A DNA stretch of 64,000 nucleotides from Sphingomonas zeae (GCF_014197135.1 NZ_JACIFA010000012.1:1-64000); one strand, 5' to 3'. Positions 19,551 to 28,759 are shown, numbered from the stretch's first letter. The notes: generated by a model from the sequence alone, not told the origin. Program-made: numbers and translations.

Positions 19551-19589
19551 GATTACAAGCGTAATCCTATTACGATTACAGGCGTAGTC
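19551..19589 (-). promoter_or_regulatory. Two operator-like dyads upstream of blaI
   Basis: GATTACAAGCGTAATC (19551-19566) is a perfect 6-bp dyad with a 4-base spacer. GATTACAGGCGTAGTC (19574-19589) repeats it with one mismatch, 23 bases further on, roughly two helical turns. BlaI-family repressors bind TACA/TGTA-type palindromes before their own operon, so autoregulation of blaI-M56 is the natural reading. The boundary to the repeat element begins at 19605. Confidence 0.65.
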
Positions 19590-19604
19590 AATAGGGCGAT
19601 TTCG

Positions 19605-19725
19605 ATCCTCCCCGGCACGGGGAGGTGGCATCGCGTCAGCGATGACGGAGGGGGGCATCCACACAGGACTCGCCAGCGGCGATCCCCCTCCACTAGCTTC
19701 GCTGCCCCCCCGTGCCGGGGAGGAT
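19605..19725. repeat. 121-bp palindromic repeat with 18-bp perfect terminal inverted repeats
   Basis: The ends ATCCTCCCCGGCACGGGG and CCCCGTGCCGGGGAGGAT are exact reverse complements. Internal blocks (CGGAGGGG; CCCCTCCACTAGCTTCGCTG) match the element at 8294-8405. It encodes nothing and lies between the blaI operators and the grxD terminator. The structure is that of a REP/MITE-like dispersed element. Confidence 0.8.
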
Positions 19726-19727
19726 AG

Positions 19728-19754
19728 AAAAAGGGCCGGATTTTCATCCGGCCC
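19728..19754 (-). terminator. Intrinsic terminator after grxD
   Basis: On the minus strand GGGCCGGA-TGAAAA-TCCGGCCC is an 8-bp perfect stem followed by TTTTT, nine bases after the grxD stop codon. Confidence 0.9.
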
Positions 19755-19763
19755 TCCGTAGCA

Positions 19764-20087
19764 TCACGCGGTCTTCACATCCTGGACCAGCTCAGCCAGC
19801 TCTCCGCTTTCGTACATCTCCATCATGATGTCCGACCCACCGACGAACTCGCCCTTCACATAGAGCTGGGGGATGGTCGGCCAGTCCGAATAGGCCTTGA
19901 TGCCCTGGCGGATGCCCTGGTCCTGAAGCACGTCGACGCTCTCGAACGGCACGTCCAGATGGTTCAGGATCGCCACCGCGCGGCTGGAAAAGCCGCATTG
20001 CGGGAAGAGCGGCGTCCCCTTCATGAACAGCAGGACGGCATTGTCCTTCACCAGCGCGTCGATCCGCGCATTCACATCATCGGTCAT
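19764..20087 (-). CDS. grxD: Monothiol glutaredoxin, Grx4 family
   Basis: 107-aa CGFS-type glutaredoxin (active-site C31 in PQCGFSSRAV) with the C-terminal GGSDIMMEMYESGEL motif that binds glutathione. With BolA, encoded immediately upstream, Grx4 proteins form [2Fe-2S]-bridged heterodimers for Fe-S cluster delivery and iron sensing. The order zeta inhibitor-bolA-grxD is conserved in alphaproteobacteria. Confidence 0.96.
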   Translation of the reverse strand: MTDDVNARIDALVKDNAVLLFMKGTPLFPQCGFSSRAVAILNHLDVPFESVDVLQDQGIRQGIKAYSDWPTIPQLYVKGEFVGGSDIMMEMYESGELAELVQDVKTA

Positions 20088-20111
20088 ATCATTCGTCCTC
20101 AGGGAAACGGG

Positions 20112-20348
20112 TCAGGCGGCCGTAACCGCGGTGGTCAGTTGCAGCGCATGAAGCTCGCCCCCCATGCGTCCGCCGAGGGCGGCATAGACGGCACGGGTGC
20201 GCGCGACACGGCTCATGCCTGCAAAGCTGGCGGCGGTGACGTGTGCGGCATAGTGATCGCCGTCCCCGGCCAGATCGGTGATCTGGACATCAGCGTCAGG
20301 AATGGCGGCGCGGATCATCGCAGCGATATCGTCGGCGGCCATCGGCAT
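20112..20348 (-). CDS. BolA family protein
   Basis: 78-aa BolA/IbaG-like protein. The fold-defining segments are VQITDLAGDGDHYAAHVTAASF and a C-terminal GELHALQL, with the family histidine that co-ligates an Fe-S cluster with Grx4. It lies 24 bases upstream of grxD and two bases after the DUF1476 gene. Confidence 0.93.
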   Translation of the reverse strand: MPMAADDIAAMIRAAIPDADVQITDLAGDGDHYAAHVTAASFAGMSRVARTRAVYAALGGRMGGELHALQLTTAVTAA

Positions 20349-20350
20349 GG

Positions 20351-20674
20351 TCAGCGGCTCTCCATCAATTGGCGGCGCGCCTCGACCTGCTTCTCGTCAA
20401 GGGCGCGGCGGACTTCGGCCTCGTCCACGTTGATCCCGGCGGCGGTCAGGTCGCCGAGCAGCTTGCGAATGACATCCTCATCGCCCGCCTCCTCGAAATC
20501 GGCCTGCACCACCGCCTTCGCATAGGCGTCGGTTTCGGCGGGCGTCAGCTTCATCCGCTCGGCCGCCCATTGCGCGACCAGCCGGTTGCGCCGCGCCGTG
20601 ATGCGGAACAGCATGTCGTGGTCAGCCACGAATTTGGCCTCGAAGCCCTTTCTGCGTTCGTCGAAACTGGTCAT
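20351..20674 (-). CDS. F1-ATPase inhibitor subunit zeta (DUF1476)
   Basis: 107-aa alphaproteobacterial zeta inhibitor, a four-helix protein that blocks ATP hydrolysis by F1 in Paracoccus. The signature MTSFDERRKGFEAKFVADHD at the N-terminus is the inhibitory segment. The open frame extends upstream, but the family start at 20674 is clear. First gene of the zeta-bolA-grxD operon. Confidence 0.93.
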   Translation of the reverse strand: MTSFDERRKGFEAKFVADHDMLFRITARRNRLVAQWAAERMKLTPAETDAYAKAVVQADFEEAGDEDVIRKLLGDLTAAGINVDEAEVRRALDEKQVEARRQLMESR

Positions 20675-20907
20675 CCGTCCGCCATCCCCCAACCCATATA
20701 GGCAATCCAAACACGTGCCCGAGATAGGAGCCGGCGCGCCCGCGCGCAACCGATGTACCGATCGGGTGTCGCGAGATGCCCCACGGAAACATTCCGGCTG
20801 TGAAATGGTGGGAACGCGCACCCCTTTCGGTGCGTAATTGTCATGAGAACCAAAGCGGGATGGCCTCGGGAACTCCTGGGCCGTCACCGATAGTCTAGGA
20901 GAGTGTC

Positions 20908-21033
20908 ATGCCTACCCCCCGCCCGATGCCACCGGATCGTCTACATGACCCGATGCTGGGCATCGTCAACGGCCTGATCGGATCGCTCGCGATGTGGGCG
21001 GTCATTGCCGGGATCGTCGTCATCGCGTCCTGA
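20908..21033 (+). CDS. Small single-span membrane protein (41 aa)
   Basis: ATG with AGGAGAG seven bases upstream opens a 41-codon frame: a Pro-rich N-terminus (MPTPRPMPPDRLHDP) followed by one hydrophobic helix (about residues 17-40). It sits convergent to leuD and divergent from the zeta-inhibitor operon. The good ribosome binding site and clean hydrophobic helix support a real small membrane protein; function is unknown. Confidence 0.6.
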   Translation: MPTPRPMPPDRLHDPMLGIVNGLIGSLAMWAVIAGIVVIAS

Positions 21034-21067
21034 TCGCTCCGCTCCAACGCGGCGCGTCCGGCTCGGC

Positions 21068-21688
21068 TCAAGCGGTTCCGGCTGTGGTCGCGTCCAATCG
21101 CTGCCGCCCGGCGATCCAGGGCCGCCCCTCGGCCATCTCGCCCTCGAAACTGCCGATCGCCTCGTCCCGAGCCAGGGTCAGACCGACTTCGTCCAGCCCC
21201 TTCATCAGGCATTCGCGACGAAACGGGTCCAACTCGAAGGCGAACCGATCCTGAAACGGCGTGGTGACGGTCATCGTCTCCAGATCGACCGTGATGGGCT
21301 GGTCCTTTGCCACCTCGATCAGTCGGTCGACCGCCTCCTGCGGCAGGACCACCGGGACGATGCCATTCTTGAAGGCATTGCCCGAAAAGATGTCGGAAAA
21401 GCTGGGCGCGATCACCGCCTGGATGCCCATGTCCGCCAGCGCCCACGCCGCGTGCTCGCGACTGGAGCCGCAGCCGAAATTGTCGCCCGCGATCAGGATC
21501 GGCGCGCCTGCATAGGCGGGATCGTCAAAGATGTTGCCCGGCTGCGCCCGCACCGTCTCGAACGCACCGCGCCCAAGGCCGGCACGGGTGATCGTCTTCA
21601 GCCAATGCGCCGGGATGATGACATCCGTGTCGATATTCTTGGCACCCCAAGGGTAAGCGGTGCCCGAGACGGTCGTAACCGGGTTCAT
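21068..21688 (-). CDS. leuD: 3-isopropylmalate dehydratase small subunit
   Basis: 206-aa swivelling-domain subunit of isopropylmalate isomerase (leucine synthesis step 2). [18 protein letters not shown] at the N-terminus and [20 protein letters not shown] in the middle are diagnostic. The frame is open further upstream, but that part is Arg-rich shadow of a small ORF; ATG 21688 gives the family N-terminus. LeuC is encoded upstream with a 39-aa ORF between. Confidence 0.96.
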   Translation of the reverse strand: MNPVTTVSGTAYPWGAKNIDTDVIIPAHWLKTITRAGLGRGAFETVRAQPGNIFDDPAYAGAPILIAGDNFGCGSSREHAAWALADMGIQAVIAPSFSDIFSGNAFKNGIVPVVLPQEAVDRLIEVAKDQPITVDLETMTVTTPFQDRFAFELDPFRRECLMKGLDEVGLTLARDEAIGSFEGEMAEGRPWIAGRQRLDATTAGTA

Positions 21689-21720
21689 TCCATCATCCCT
21701 GCCTTCCAAAAGCGTCCGCG

Positions 21721-21840
21721 TCAGCCGGCGCGCTGCGGACGCTGCTCGGCCACGGCGGGGCGCGAGGCGACCCCTGCGGCGTAGGCGGCCGCGCCGCATA
21801 GAACGGCGCCGGTGACGAGCATGACCAATACGTGCTTCAT
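21721..21840 (-). CDS. Small hydrophobic protein between leuC and leuD (39 aa)
   Basis: The ORF starts [20 protein letters not shown], a basic residue plus hydrophobic stretch resembling a signal anchor, and ends in a short polar tail. GGGG lies about nine bases before the ATG. It fills the 173-base leuC-leuD gap, 32 bases before the leuD start. Function unknown; it could be a signal-peptide-like microprotein or a translated spacer. Confidence 0.5.
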   Translation of the reverse strand: MKHVLVMLVTGAVLCGAAAYAAGVASRPAVAEQRPQRAG

Positions 21841-21861
21841 AATGCGTGTCCCCAATTGTCC

Positions 21862-23319
21862 CTATGAGATGCCTTCACGACTGAAATCGTGGACTTTCAA
21901 CTCTCTAACGTCGAAAAGGCGCCCGGTCACGGCCGCTGCGGCCGCCATGGCGGGGGACAGCAGATGAGTGCGCGCGCCCGGACCCTGCCGCCCGACAAAA
22001 TTGCGGTTCGACGTCGAAGCACAGCGCTCGCCCGCGGGGACCTTGTCGGGGTTCATCGCCAGGCACATCGAGCAGCCCGGCTCGCGCCACTCGAAGCCCG
22101 CCTGCACGAACACGCGGTCCAGCCCCTCGGCCTCGGCCTGACGCTTGACCAGGCCGGAGCCAGGCACGACCAACGCCCGCACGCCGTCGGCAACCTTGCG
22201 GTCGCGCGCCACGGCGGCGGCGGCGCGCAGATCCTCGATCCGGCTGTTGGTGCAGCTGCCGATGAAGACATGCTGGACATCGATGTCCTGCATCGCGGTG
22301 CCGGGGGTCAGCCCCATATAATCCAGCGACTTGCGCGCCGCTTCGCGCTTCGACGGATCGGTGAAGCTGTCGGGATCGGGCACGACGCCGGTGATCGGCA
22401 CCACGTCCTCGGGGCTGGTGCCCCAGGTCAGGTTGGGCGCGATGTCGGTGGCGTCGAGCGTCACCACCTTGTCGTACACCGCGCCCGGATCGGTCGGCAG
22501 CGTCCGCCACCAGGCGACCGCCTTCTCCCAGTCCTCACCCTTGGGCGCCATGGGACGCCCCTTCAAATAGGCGAAGGTCGTCTCGTCCGGCGCGATCAGC
22601 CCGGCCCGCGCGCCGCCCTCGATCGACATGTTGGCGATGGTCAGGCGACCTTCCACCGACAGATTGCGGATGACGCTGCCGGTAAATTCGATGACATGGC
22701 TGGTACCGCCCGCCGCACCGATCTTGCCGATGATCGCCAGAACCACGTCCTTGGCCGATACGCCGTGACCCAGCGTGCCGTCGACGCGGACCTCCATCGT
22801 CTTGGAGGGCGAGAGCAGCAGCGTCTGGGTCGCCAGCACATGCTCGACCTCGGACGTGCCGATGCCGAAGGCCAGCGCGCCCAGCGCCCCGTGCGCCGAG
22901 GTATGGCTGTCGCCGCAGACGAGCGTGGTGCCCGGCAGGGTAAAGCCCTGCTCCGGCCCGACGACATGGACGATGCCCTGCGCCGCCGCCGTCGCATCGA
23001 TATAATCGACGCCGAACTCGGCGGTGTTGCGGCGAAGCGCTTCCAGTTGCTGCGCACTTTCCGGGTCGGCGATGGGCAGCAATTGGCCGTTGGCGTCCGT
23101 ACGCGGCGTCGTCGGCAGGTTATGATCGGGAACCGCCAGCGTCAGCTCCGGACGCCGCACCTTGCGCCCCGCCGCGCGGAGCCCCTCGAACGCCTGCGGG
23201 CTCGTCACCTCATGGACGAGGTGTCGGTCGATATAGATGAGACAGGTGCCATCGGGCCGCCGTTCGACAACGTGCGCGGCCCAGATCTTCTCGTACAGCG
23301 TCTGGGGTCGTTGGGCCAT
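21862..23319 (-). CDS. leuC: 3-isopropylmalate dehydratase large subunit
   Basis: 485-aa aconitase-superfamily subunit carrying the [4Fe-4S] cluster. [38 protein letters not shown] and the later [12 protein letters not shown] provide the three cluster cysteines. The start [13 protein letters not shown] at 23319 is chosen as the family N-terminus; the frame is open 75 bases further up. It works with LeuD. Confidence 0.97.
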   Translation of the reverse strand: MAQRPQTLYEKIWAAHVVERRPDGTCLIYIDRHLVHEVTSPQAFEGLRAAGRKVRRPELTLAVPDHNLPTTPRTDANGQLLPIADPESAQQLEALRRNTAEFGVDYIDATAAAQGIVHVVGPEQGFTLPGTTLVCGDSHTSAHGALGALAFGIGTSEVEHVLATQTLLLSPSKTMEVRVDGTLGHGVSAKDVVLAIIGKIGAAGGTSHVIEFTGSVIRNLSVEGRLTIANMSIEGGARAGLIAPDETTFAYLKGRPMAPKGEDWEKAVAWWRTLPTDPGAVYDKVVTLDATDIAPNLTWGTSPEDVVPITGVVPDPDSFTDPSKREAARKSLDYMGLTPGTAMQDIDVQHVFIGSCTNSRIEDLRAAAAVARDRKVADGVRALVVPGSGLVKRQAEAEGLDRVFVQAGFEWREPGCSMCLAMNPDKVPAGERCASTSNRNFVGRQGPGARTHLLSPAMAAAAAVTGRLFDVRELKVHDFSREGIS

Positions 23320-23487
23320 GATGGGGGCGCTGTTATCCGAAAAGGCGCGCGACGCAAAGGTCGGGCGCAATGTTATTTCGCTTGAGTGGCGCATTTGTCA
23401 TGTAGGCGAGCGATGTGCGTGGCCTTCGACTTCGCTCAGGCTGAACGGAAGTTGGGCAAGCCACCTCCCCCACGCCGTTCGCCCCCC

Positions 23488-24177
23488 TCACCCCTTGGCA
23501 CGAAAATCCTCCGTCACCCGGCCACACTCGGCCAGCTCGATTTCATGCGCCGGGTCGCGCCACGTCTCGGCCAATGCCTGTGCCTCCCAATCGAGCATCG
23601 CCGGATGCGCCAGGACCGCCTCGACCCAGGCCGCCCCCGGTGCGCCTACATCGATGCCATAGGTCCGCACCCGGAACGCCACCGGCGCGTAGAAGGCGTC
23701 CACCGCCGAAAACCGATCCCCCGCCAGCCAAGGCCCGCCGAAGTGCGAAAGCCCCTCGCCCCACAGTTCCGCCAGCCGCGCGACGTCGCGGTCCAGCCGA
23801 ACCGATGGCGGCTTCGCATCCGCCCGCACGCCGACACTCATCGTTCGCTCGGAGCGCAGCGCAGCAAAGCCGCCATGCATTTCCGCCACCGCGCACATCG
23901 CCCAGGCGCGCGCCGCCTCGTCCTCCGGCCAGACGCCCGGATGTCGCTCTGCCAGATACAGCGCGATGCCCAGCGAATCCCACACCGTCCGCTCGCCGTC
24001 GAGCAGCACCGGCACCTGCCCCGTCGGCGAAAAGGCCCGGAACGATTCGTAATTCTCCGCCGCCGCGAACGGCTCGATCCGATCGGTGAAGGCGATCCCC
24101 GATGCCTTCATCAGCAGCCAGGGGCGCAGCGACCAGCTCGAATAATTCCGGTTCGCGGTGACGAGCGTATAGGCCAT
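23488..24177 (-). CDS. Glutathione S-transferase family protein
   Basis: 229 aa with an N-terminal thioredoxin-like domain ([20 protein letters not shown], a candidate catalytic Ser/Tyr stretch) and a C-terminal helical domain (PWLAGDRFSAVDAFYAPVAF). Substrate unknown; possibilities are detoxification or maleylacetoacetate-isomerase-like chemistry. Its start shares one base with the scoB stop, so it is the last gene of the scoA-phosphatase-scoB-GST run. Confidence 0.85.
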   Translation of the reverse strand: MAYTLVTANRNYSSWSLRPWLLMKASGIAFTDRIEPFAAAENYESFRAFSPTGQVPVLLDGERTVWDSLGIALYLAERHPGVWPEDEAARAWAMCAVAEMHGGFAALRSERTMSVGVRADAKPPSVRLDRDVARLAELWGEGLSHFGGPWLAGDRFSAVDAFYAPVAFRVRTYGIDVGAPGAAWVEAVLAHPAMLDWEAQALAETWRDPAHEIELAECGRVTEDFRAKG

Positions 24178-24812
24178 CAGCGTTCGAACTTGGCCGTCGT
24201 CTTGGCTGCCACCTCATCGGCGGTGACGCCCGGCGCGCATTCGATCAGGCGGAAGGCGCTGTCGTGATCGGGCCGCTGGAACACCGCCAGATCGGTGACG
24301 ATCATGTCGACCACGTTGCGCCCGGTCAGCGGCAGGGTGCATTCGGGGATGAACTTCGGGCTGCCGTCCTTGGCGTTGTGCTCCATGACGACGATGATCT
24401 TCTTGACGCCCGCGACCAGGTCCATCGCGCCGCCCATGCCCTTGATCATCTTGCCGGGGATCATCCAGTTGGCGATGTCGCCGCCCTCGGACACCTCCAT
24501 CGCGCCGAGCACCGTCAGGTCGATATGCCCGCCCCGGATCATCGCGAAGCTGTCGGCTGACGAGAAATAGACCGAGTGCGGCAGCTCGCTGATCGTCTGC
24601 TTGCCTGCGTTGATGAGGTCGGGATCGACTTCGTCGTCATAAGGAAACGGCCCGATGCCCAGCATCCCGTTTTCGGATTGTAGCGTAACCTCAACCCCTT
24701 GCGGAATATGATTGGCAACGAGTGTCGGGATGCCGATGCCGAGATTGACGTAGAAGCCGTCCTTCAATTCCTTGGCGGCACGGGCGGCCATTTCGTCGCG
24801 GGTCCAGGCCAT
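24177..24812 (-). CDS. scoB: 3-oxoacid CoA-transferase subunit B
   Basis: 211 aa. [19 protein letters not shown] and [12 protein letters not shown], containing the catalytic Glu (SENG), define the beta subunit of succinyl-CoA:3-ketoacid CoA-transferase, which activates acetoacetate. ATG 24812 follows AGGAGAG and is two bases after the phosphatase stop. The alpha subunit gene lies upstream but is separated by a phosphatase gene, an unusual arrangement. Confidence 0.94.
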   Translation of the reverse strand: MAWTRDEMAARAAKELKDGFYVNLGIGIPTLVANHIPQGVEVTLQSENGMLGIGPFPYDDEVDPDLINAGKQTISELPHSVYFSSADSFAMIRGGHIDLTVLGAMEVSEGGDIANWMIPGKMIKGMGGAMDLVAGVKKIIVVMEHNAKDGSPKFIPECTLPLTGRNVVDMIVTDLAVFQRPDHDSAFRLIECAPGVTADEVAAKTTAKFER

Positions 24813-24814
24813 GG

Positions 24815-25756
24815 TTACTCTCCTGTCGGATGCCACCGCCGGTCGGCGGGGAAGATGTCGTCGGGGCTGCCCTTCAGCGCCTTGCCGTAAACGGGGTTCG
24901 GGAAGACGAACCAGCCGCGTCCCCACAGCGCCGCGATGCGCGGGCCATCGGCACGGGTGCGACGCTGCGCCACGGTAGCAGATGTGTTGAACAACTCGCT
25001 GAAATCGCCCAGCTGGTCGCCGCCCATTGCGATCACGCAGTAACGCTGCGCAATCTGCCAGCGGCGCGGGTCCTTGTTGTCGCCACTCCCCGTGTCGGGG
25101 CGCACGAACAGCGTGTCGCCATGCACCGCCGGGCCGAGCCCCGCCGCCTCGATCACGCGCGCCGACCCGGCGGGATCGTCGCGGTTGGTGTTGAAGATCA
25201 CCGTCACACCCATCGCCCGCAGATCGGCGATCGCTGCCGCCGCACCGGGCGTGGGCAGCACGGCATGGCCGTCGCTCTGTTCCCAGGCGCGCCAGCGACT
25301 GGGGAAGTCGCGGTCGGGGCGGCCGGTCAGGTCGTCATATTCGAAGCCGAGATTCTGGAGGACCGTCTCGTCGACGTCGAAAACCGCCGCCGGACGCTTG
25401 CCCGCGCAAGGCACGAAGCGCGGGCTTTCGAGGCTCGCGCCTTGCGCCAGCACGACGCTGTCGGGCTGGGGGCGGCGTACCCGGTCGGCGGCATAGGTGA
25501 CGAGCGCGTTCCAGGCCTGGCGAGAGATCGCGTCGGCCTCGGCCGAGCCGTAGAGATATTGCATGCCCGCCAGCTTGGGATTGATGGCGGCCGGAGGAGG
25601 CGCGGACGTGCCGTTGTTGCCGACCGCGACGACGCAGCCGGACAGGGTCAGGGCGGTGGCGAGTGCGGCGCCCAGCCTCGGGCCGGGTCGCCCTCCCCCA
25701 GCCCCTCCCGCTTGCGGGAGGGGAGAGGTATTGCAGATGTCGTCTTGCTTCAACAT
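24815..25756 (-). CDS. HAD-superfamily acid phosphatase, e(P4)-like lipoprotein
   Basis: About 313 aa. The HAD nucleophile motif [10 protein letters not shown] and the second motif IFNTNRDD place it with class B/C acid phosphatases (5'-nucleotidase, lipoprotein e(P4) family). A lipobox TLSGC anchors it to a membrane. The first ATG (25756) adds about 40 residues before the lipobox cysteine, including a Gly/Pro-rich stretch ([16 protein letters not shown]) encoded by one arm of a palindromic repeat. The true start could be later or non-ATG. It lies between scoA and scoB and is probably cotranscribed with both. Confidence 0.8.
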   Translation of the reverse strand: MLKQDDICNTSPLPQAGGAGGGRPGPRLGAALATALTLSGCVVAVGNNGTSAPPPAAINPKLAGMQYLYGSAEADAISRQAWNALVTYAADRVRRPQPDSVVLAQGASLESPRFVPCAGKRPAAVFDVDETVLQNLGFEYDDLTGRPDRDFPSRWRAWEQSDGHAVLPTPGAAAAIADLRAMGVTVIFNTNRDDPAGSARVIEAAGLGPAVHGDTLFVRPDTGSGDNKDPRRWQIAQRYCVIAMGGDQLGDFSELFNTSATVAQRRTRADGPRIAALWGRGWFVFPNPVYGKALKGSPDDIFPADRRWHPTGE

Positions 25757-25826
25757 GCGTTTACGCCCCCAAGGTTTGCCAAGCACGCTCCCCCTCCCGC
25801 AGGCGGGAGGGGGTCGGGGGGAGGGC
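25690..25826. repeat. Inverted pair of REP-like palindromes at the phosphatase 5' end
   Basis: Two GC-rich palindromes in opposite orientation: the left unit 25690-25725 with core CCCCTCCCGCTTGCGGGAGGGG, and the right unit 25788-25826 with core CCCCTCCCGCAGGCGGGAGGGG. Their flanks (GCCCTCCCCCAG and TCGGGGGGAGGGC) also complement, so the whole 137 bp can fold as one structure. The left unit lies inside the phosphatase reading frame, the right unit in its leader. Confidence 0.8.
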
Positions 25827-25856
25827 TGGCGCTCTCCGCATCCCCGCCCCCAAGAA

Positions 25857-26558
25857 TCAGGCCCGCTCGCGAACCGTGCGGAACTCGATCTTCCTTTCGT
25901 ACGGCGCACCGACGATCATCCGCTTCACATAGATGCCGGGCAGATGAATCTGGTCGGGATCGAGGCTGCCGACCGGTACCACTTCCTCCACCTCGGCCAC
26001 GCAGATGCGGCCCGCGGTCGCCATCGGCTGGTTGAAGTTGCGCGCTGTCTTGCGAAAGATCAGGTTCCCGGCCTCATCGGCCTTCCACCCCTTGATGATC
26101 GACAGGTCGGCGCGGATGCCGCGTTCGAGGATATAATCCTCCCCGTCGAACTGCTTCACTTCCTTGCCCTCGGCAACCTTCGTACCGACGCCGGTCTTGG
26201 TATAGAAACCGGGAATGCCCGCGCCCCCGGCCCGGCAGCGTTCGGCCAGCGTGCCCTGCGGACAGAACTCGACCTCCAACTCGCCCGACAGATATTGCCG
26301 CTCGAACTCCTTGTTCTCGCCGACATAGGAGGAGATCATTTTCCTGACCTGGTGCGAGCGCAGCAGCTTGCCCAGCCCGACGCCATCGATCCCGGCATTG
26401 TTGCTGGCGATGGTCAGGTCCTTGACCCCGGCGGCCTCGATCGCATCGATCAGGCGCTCGGGGATACCGCACAGGCCGAATCCACCGGCGCAGATCGTCA
26501 TGCCGTCATGGAGCAGGCCATCGAGCGCGGTAGCCGCGTCGGGATAAAGCTTCTGCAT
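25857..26558 (-). CDS. scoA: 3-oxoacid CoA-transferase subunit A
   Basis: 233 aa. [35 protein letters not shown] and [19 protein letters not shown] are diagnostic of the alpha subunit. It pairs with ScoB to move CoA from succinyl-CoA to acetoacetate in ketone-body or PHB-derived carbon use. AGGGAGG precedes the ATG. First gene of a scoA-phosphatase-scoB-GST cluster. Confidence 0.95.
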   Translation of the reverse strand: MQKLYPDAATALDGLLHDGMTICAGGFGLCGIPERLIDAIEAAGVKDLTIASNNAGIDGVGLGKLLRSHQVRKMISSYVGENKEFERQYLSGELEVEFCPQGTLAERCRAGGAGIPGFYTKTGVGTKVAEGKEVKQFDGEDYILERGIRADLSIIKGWKADEAGNLIFRKTARNFNQPMATAGRICVAEVEEVVPVGSLDPDQIHLPGIYVKRMIVGAPYERKIEFRTVRERA

Positions 26559-26658
26559 GGGCGTCCTCCCTAGATTTGCATGAGCGTTAGGCGGAGGCGT
26601 GGAGCCGGGTCAACCCGGCGTTTGCCCTTTGAAAGGAACCGCGGCTAGGCTGTGGCCC

Positions 26659-28308
26659 ATGACCACGAAAACCGGCGGACGCCTGCTTGTCGATGCGCTT
26701 CTCGAACAGGGGTGCGACCGTATCTTCACCGTGCCGGGGGAGAGTTTCCTGGCGGTGCTCGACGCGCTGCACGACACGCCCGCCATCGACCTGGTGACGT
26801 GCCGACAAGAGGGCGGCGTGACCTTCATGGCCTGTGCCGACGGCAAGCTGACCGGGCGACCGGGCATCGCCTTCGTCACCCGCGGGCCAGGCGCGACCAA
26901 CGCCGCGATCGGCGTGCATGTCGCGCGCCAGGATTCGCAGCCGATGATCCTGTTCATCGGCGATGTCGACCGGGGCACTCGCGACCGCGAAGCCTTTCAG
27001 GAGGTCGATTTCCAGGCGATGTTCGCGCCGCTCGCCAAATGGACCGCGCGAATCGATGATGCCGCGCGAATCCCGGAATATGTCGCCCGCGCCTATGCCA
27101 TGGCGATGAGCGGACGGCCGGGGCCGGTGGTACTGGCGCTGCCCGAAGACATGCTGTGCGACATGGTCGAGGGCACCCCCCGCCCCCGGATCGAAAGGCC
27201 TGCGCAGGACGTATCGATCATCGATGCGCTGACCGTTCATGACATGATCGGCAAGGCGGAGCGTCCGGTGGCGATCATCGGCGGCGCGCATTGGGACGCG
27301 GACACCATCGCACTGGTCGAAAAATGGGGCGAAGCCGCGGGTGTGCCGCTGGTCGCCGCGTTCCGGCGGCAGGATGCGGTTTCCGCGACTTGCCCGGTCT
27401 ATGCAGGCAATCTGGGCTATGGCCCTAACCCGGCCCTCGTCGCCCGCGTGCGTCATGCCGATCTGCTGATCGTAATGGGTGCACGTCTGGGGGAAGCGAC
27501 GACCGATGGATACACCGTCATTACGCCCGACCATCCCGGCCAGACGCTGATCCACGTTCATCCCGATCCCGACGAACTTCATAGCGTCTATCGGACGGAT
27601 CTGGCGCTCTGCTGCGACGTGGCGGAGGCCGTCGCCATGCTGGAGCTGATGGCGACCGAACGCGGCCGGCCACACCCCTCGGGCGCGCAAGCGCATGGCG
27701 AATATCTTGCCTGGTCCGAGCCGTCCCCCCGCGACGGCGTGACGTTGGATCTGGGACAATGCGTCGAAGCGATGCGCCAGACGCTGCCCGCCACGACGAT
27801 CCTCTGCAATGGTGCCGGCAATTATTCGGGATGGTGGCACCGTTATTGGCGCTACGAACCGGGGTGCCAACTTGCCCCGACCTGCGGCGCGATGGGCTAT
27901 GGCGTGCCCGCCGCCACCGCCGCCGCCCTGCGCCATCCCAATCGCATGGTCGTCGCGCTGGCGGGCGACGGATGCTTCCTGATGAACGGACAGGAACTGG
28001 CCACCGCCGTCCAGCACGGCGCATCGATGCTGGTGATCGTGATCGACAATGGCGGCTATGGCACGATTCGGATGCATCAGGAGCGGGAATATCCAGGCCG
28101 GGTGGCAGGGACCGCGCTTTCTAACCCCGATTTTGCCGCCCTCGCCCGCGCCTATGGCTGCTGGAGCGAGACGGTGACGCGTACCGAGGATTTCGCCCCC
28201 GCCCTATCCCGCGCCATGGCGGAGACGGGGGTAAAACTGTTGCATCTGAAGACGGACATAGAGGTCATCACCCCCGCCACGACCCTGTCGCGAATCGCGG
28301 TACGCTAA
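26659..28308 (+). CDS. Thiamine-pyrophosphate-dependent enzyme, acetolactate synthase large-subunit-like
   Basis: 549 aa with the three-domain POX/AHAS fold. The catalytic Glu lies in FTVPGESFLAVLDAL; the central domain is around 190-320; the C-terminal TPP motif is AGDGCFLMNGQELATAVQHG followed by VIDNGGYGTIR. No regulatory small subunit gene is adjacent and several AHAS features are not obvious, so it may act on another 2-keto acid (for example benzoylformate- or oxalyl-CoA-type chemistry). ATG 26659 is chosen because the earlier frame is unconserved. Confidence 0.8.
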   Translation: MTTKTGGRLLVDALLEQGCDRIFTVPGESFLAVLDALHDTPAIDLVTCRQEGGVTFMACADGKLTGRPGIAFVTRGPGATNAAIGVHVARQDSQPMILFIGDVDRGTRDREAFQEVDFQAMFAPLAKWTARIDDAARIPEYVARAYAMAMSGRPGPVVLALPEDMLCDMVEGTPRPRIERPAQDVSIIDALTVHDMIGKAERPVAIIGGAHWDADTIALVEKWGEAAGVPLVAAFRRQDAVSATCPVYAGNLGYGPNPALVARVRHADLLIVMGARLGEATTDGYTVITPDHPGQTLIHVHPDPDELHSVYRTDLALCCDVAEAVAMLELMATERGRPHPSGAQAHGEYLAWSEPSPRDGVTLDLGQCVEAMRQTLPATTILCNGAGNYSGWWHRYWRYEPGCQLAPTCGAMGYGVPAATAAALRHPNRMVVALAGDGCFLMNGQELATAVQHGASMLVIVIDNGGYGTIRMHQEREYPGRVAGTALSNPDFAALARAYGCWSETVTRTEDFAPALSRAMAETGVKLLHLKTDIEVITPATTLSRIAVR

Positions 28309-28410
28309 GTCTTCCCCAGGAGGGCGAATATCGCAGACACATCGACCGCGCCGATCGCCCAAATAGCGCTACCATAGCCAAAGCGATGATGCTGCCCATT
28401 GACGCAAGGC

Positions 28411-28442
28411 AAAAGAAAACCGCCCCGGCATAACCGGGGCGG
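28411..28442 (-). terminator. Intrinsic terminator after csbD
   Basis: On the minus strand CCGCCCCGG-TTATG-CCGGGGCGG (9-bp perfect stem) is followed by TTTTCTTTT. It lies 44 bases after the CsbD-family stop codon. Confidence 0.88.
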
Positions 28443-28486
28443 CGAGGTCGTTGCTGATTGCTTTAGTCAGAGAACGACTAGCATGT

Positions 28487-28669
28487 TCAGATGTTGTCGC
28501 CAAGGGCACCCTTGACCGAACCCTTCAGCTGCTGGCCCTTGCCCTCGACTTGCTGGGCCTGTCCTTCCGCTTTCATGTCGGCGTCGCGGTTGTGATCACC
28601 CAAGGCTTCCTTGGCCTTGCCAACCATTTCGTTGACGTTGCCCTTGATCTTGTCGGTCAGCTCACCCAT
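28487..28669 (-). CDS. CsbD family stress protein
   Basis: 60-aa CsbD-like protein (KIKGNVNEMVGKAKEALGD and QVEGKGQQLKGSVKGALGD), small, hydrophilic and usually induced in general stress. The start at 28669 is set by GGAGG five bases upstream; an ATG 12 bases earlier contains that ribosome binding site. A single-gene transcript with its own terminator. Confidence 0.9.
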   Translation of the reverse strand: MGELTDKIKGNVNEMVGKAKEALGDHNRDADMKAEGQAQQVEGKGQQLKGSVKGALGDNI

Positions 28670-28759
28670 TGAGGCCTCCATTTACTGGGGATTGAAAAAT
28701 CCCGTTGAACACTCGGAAACACAACGGTTTGTTACGCGGCAAGTTCCGTGAAATTAAAG

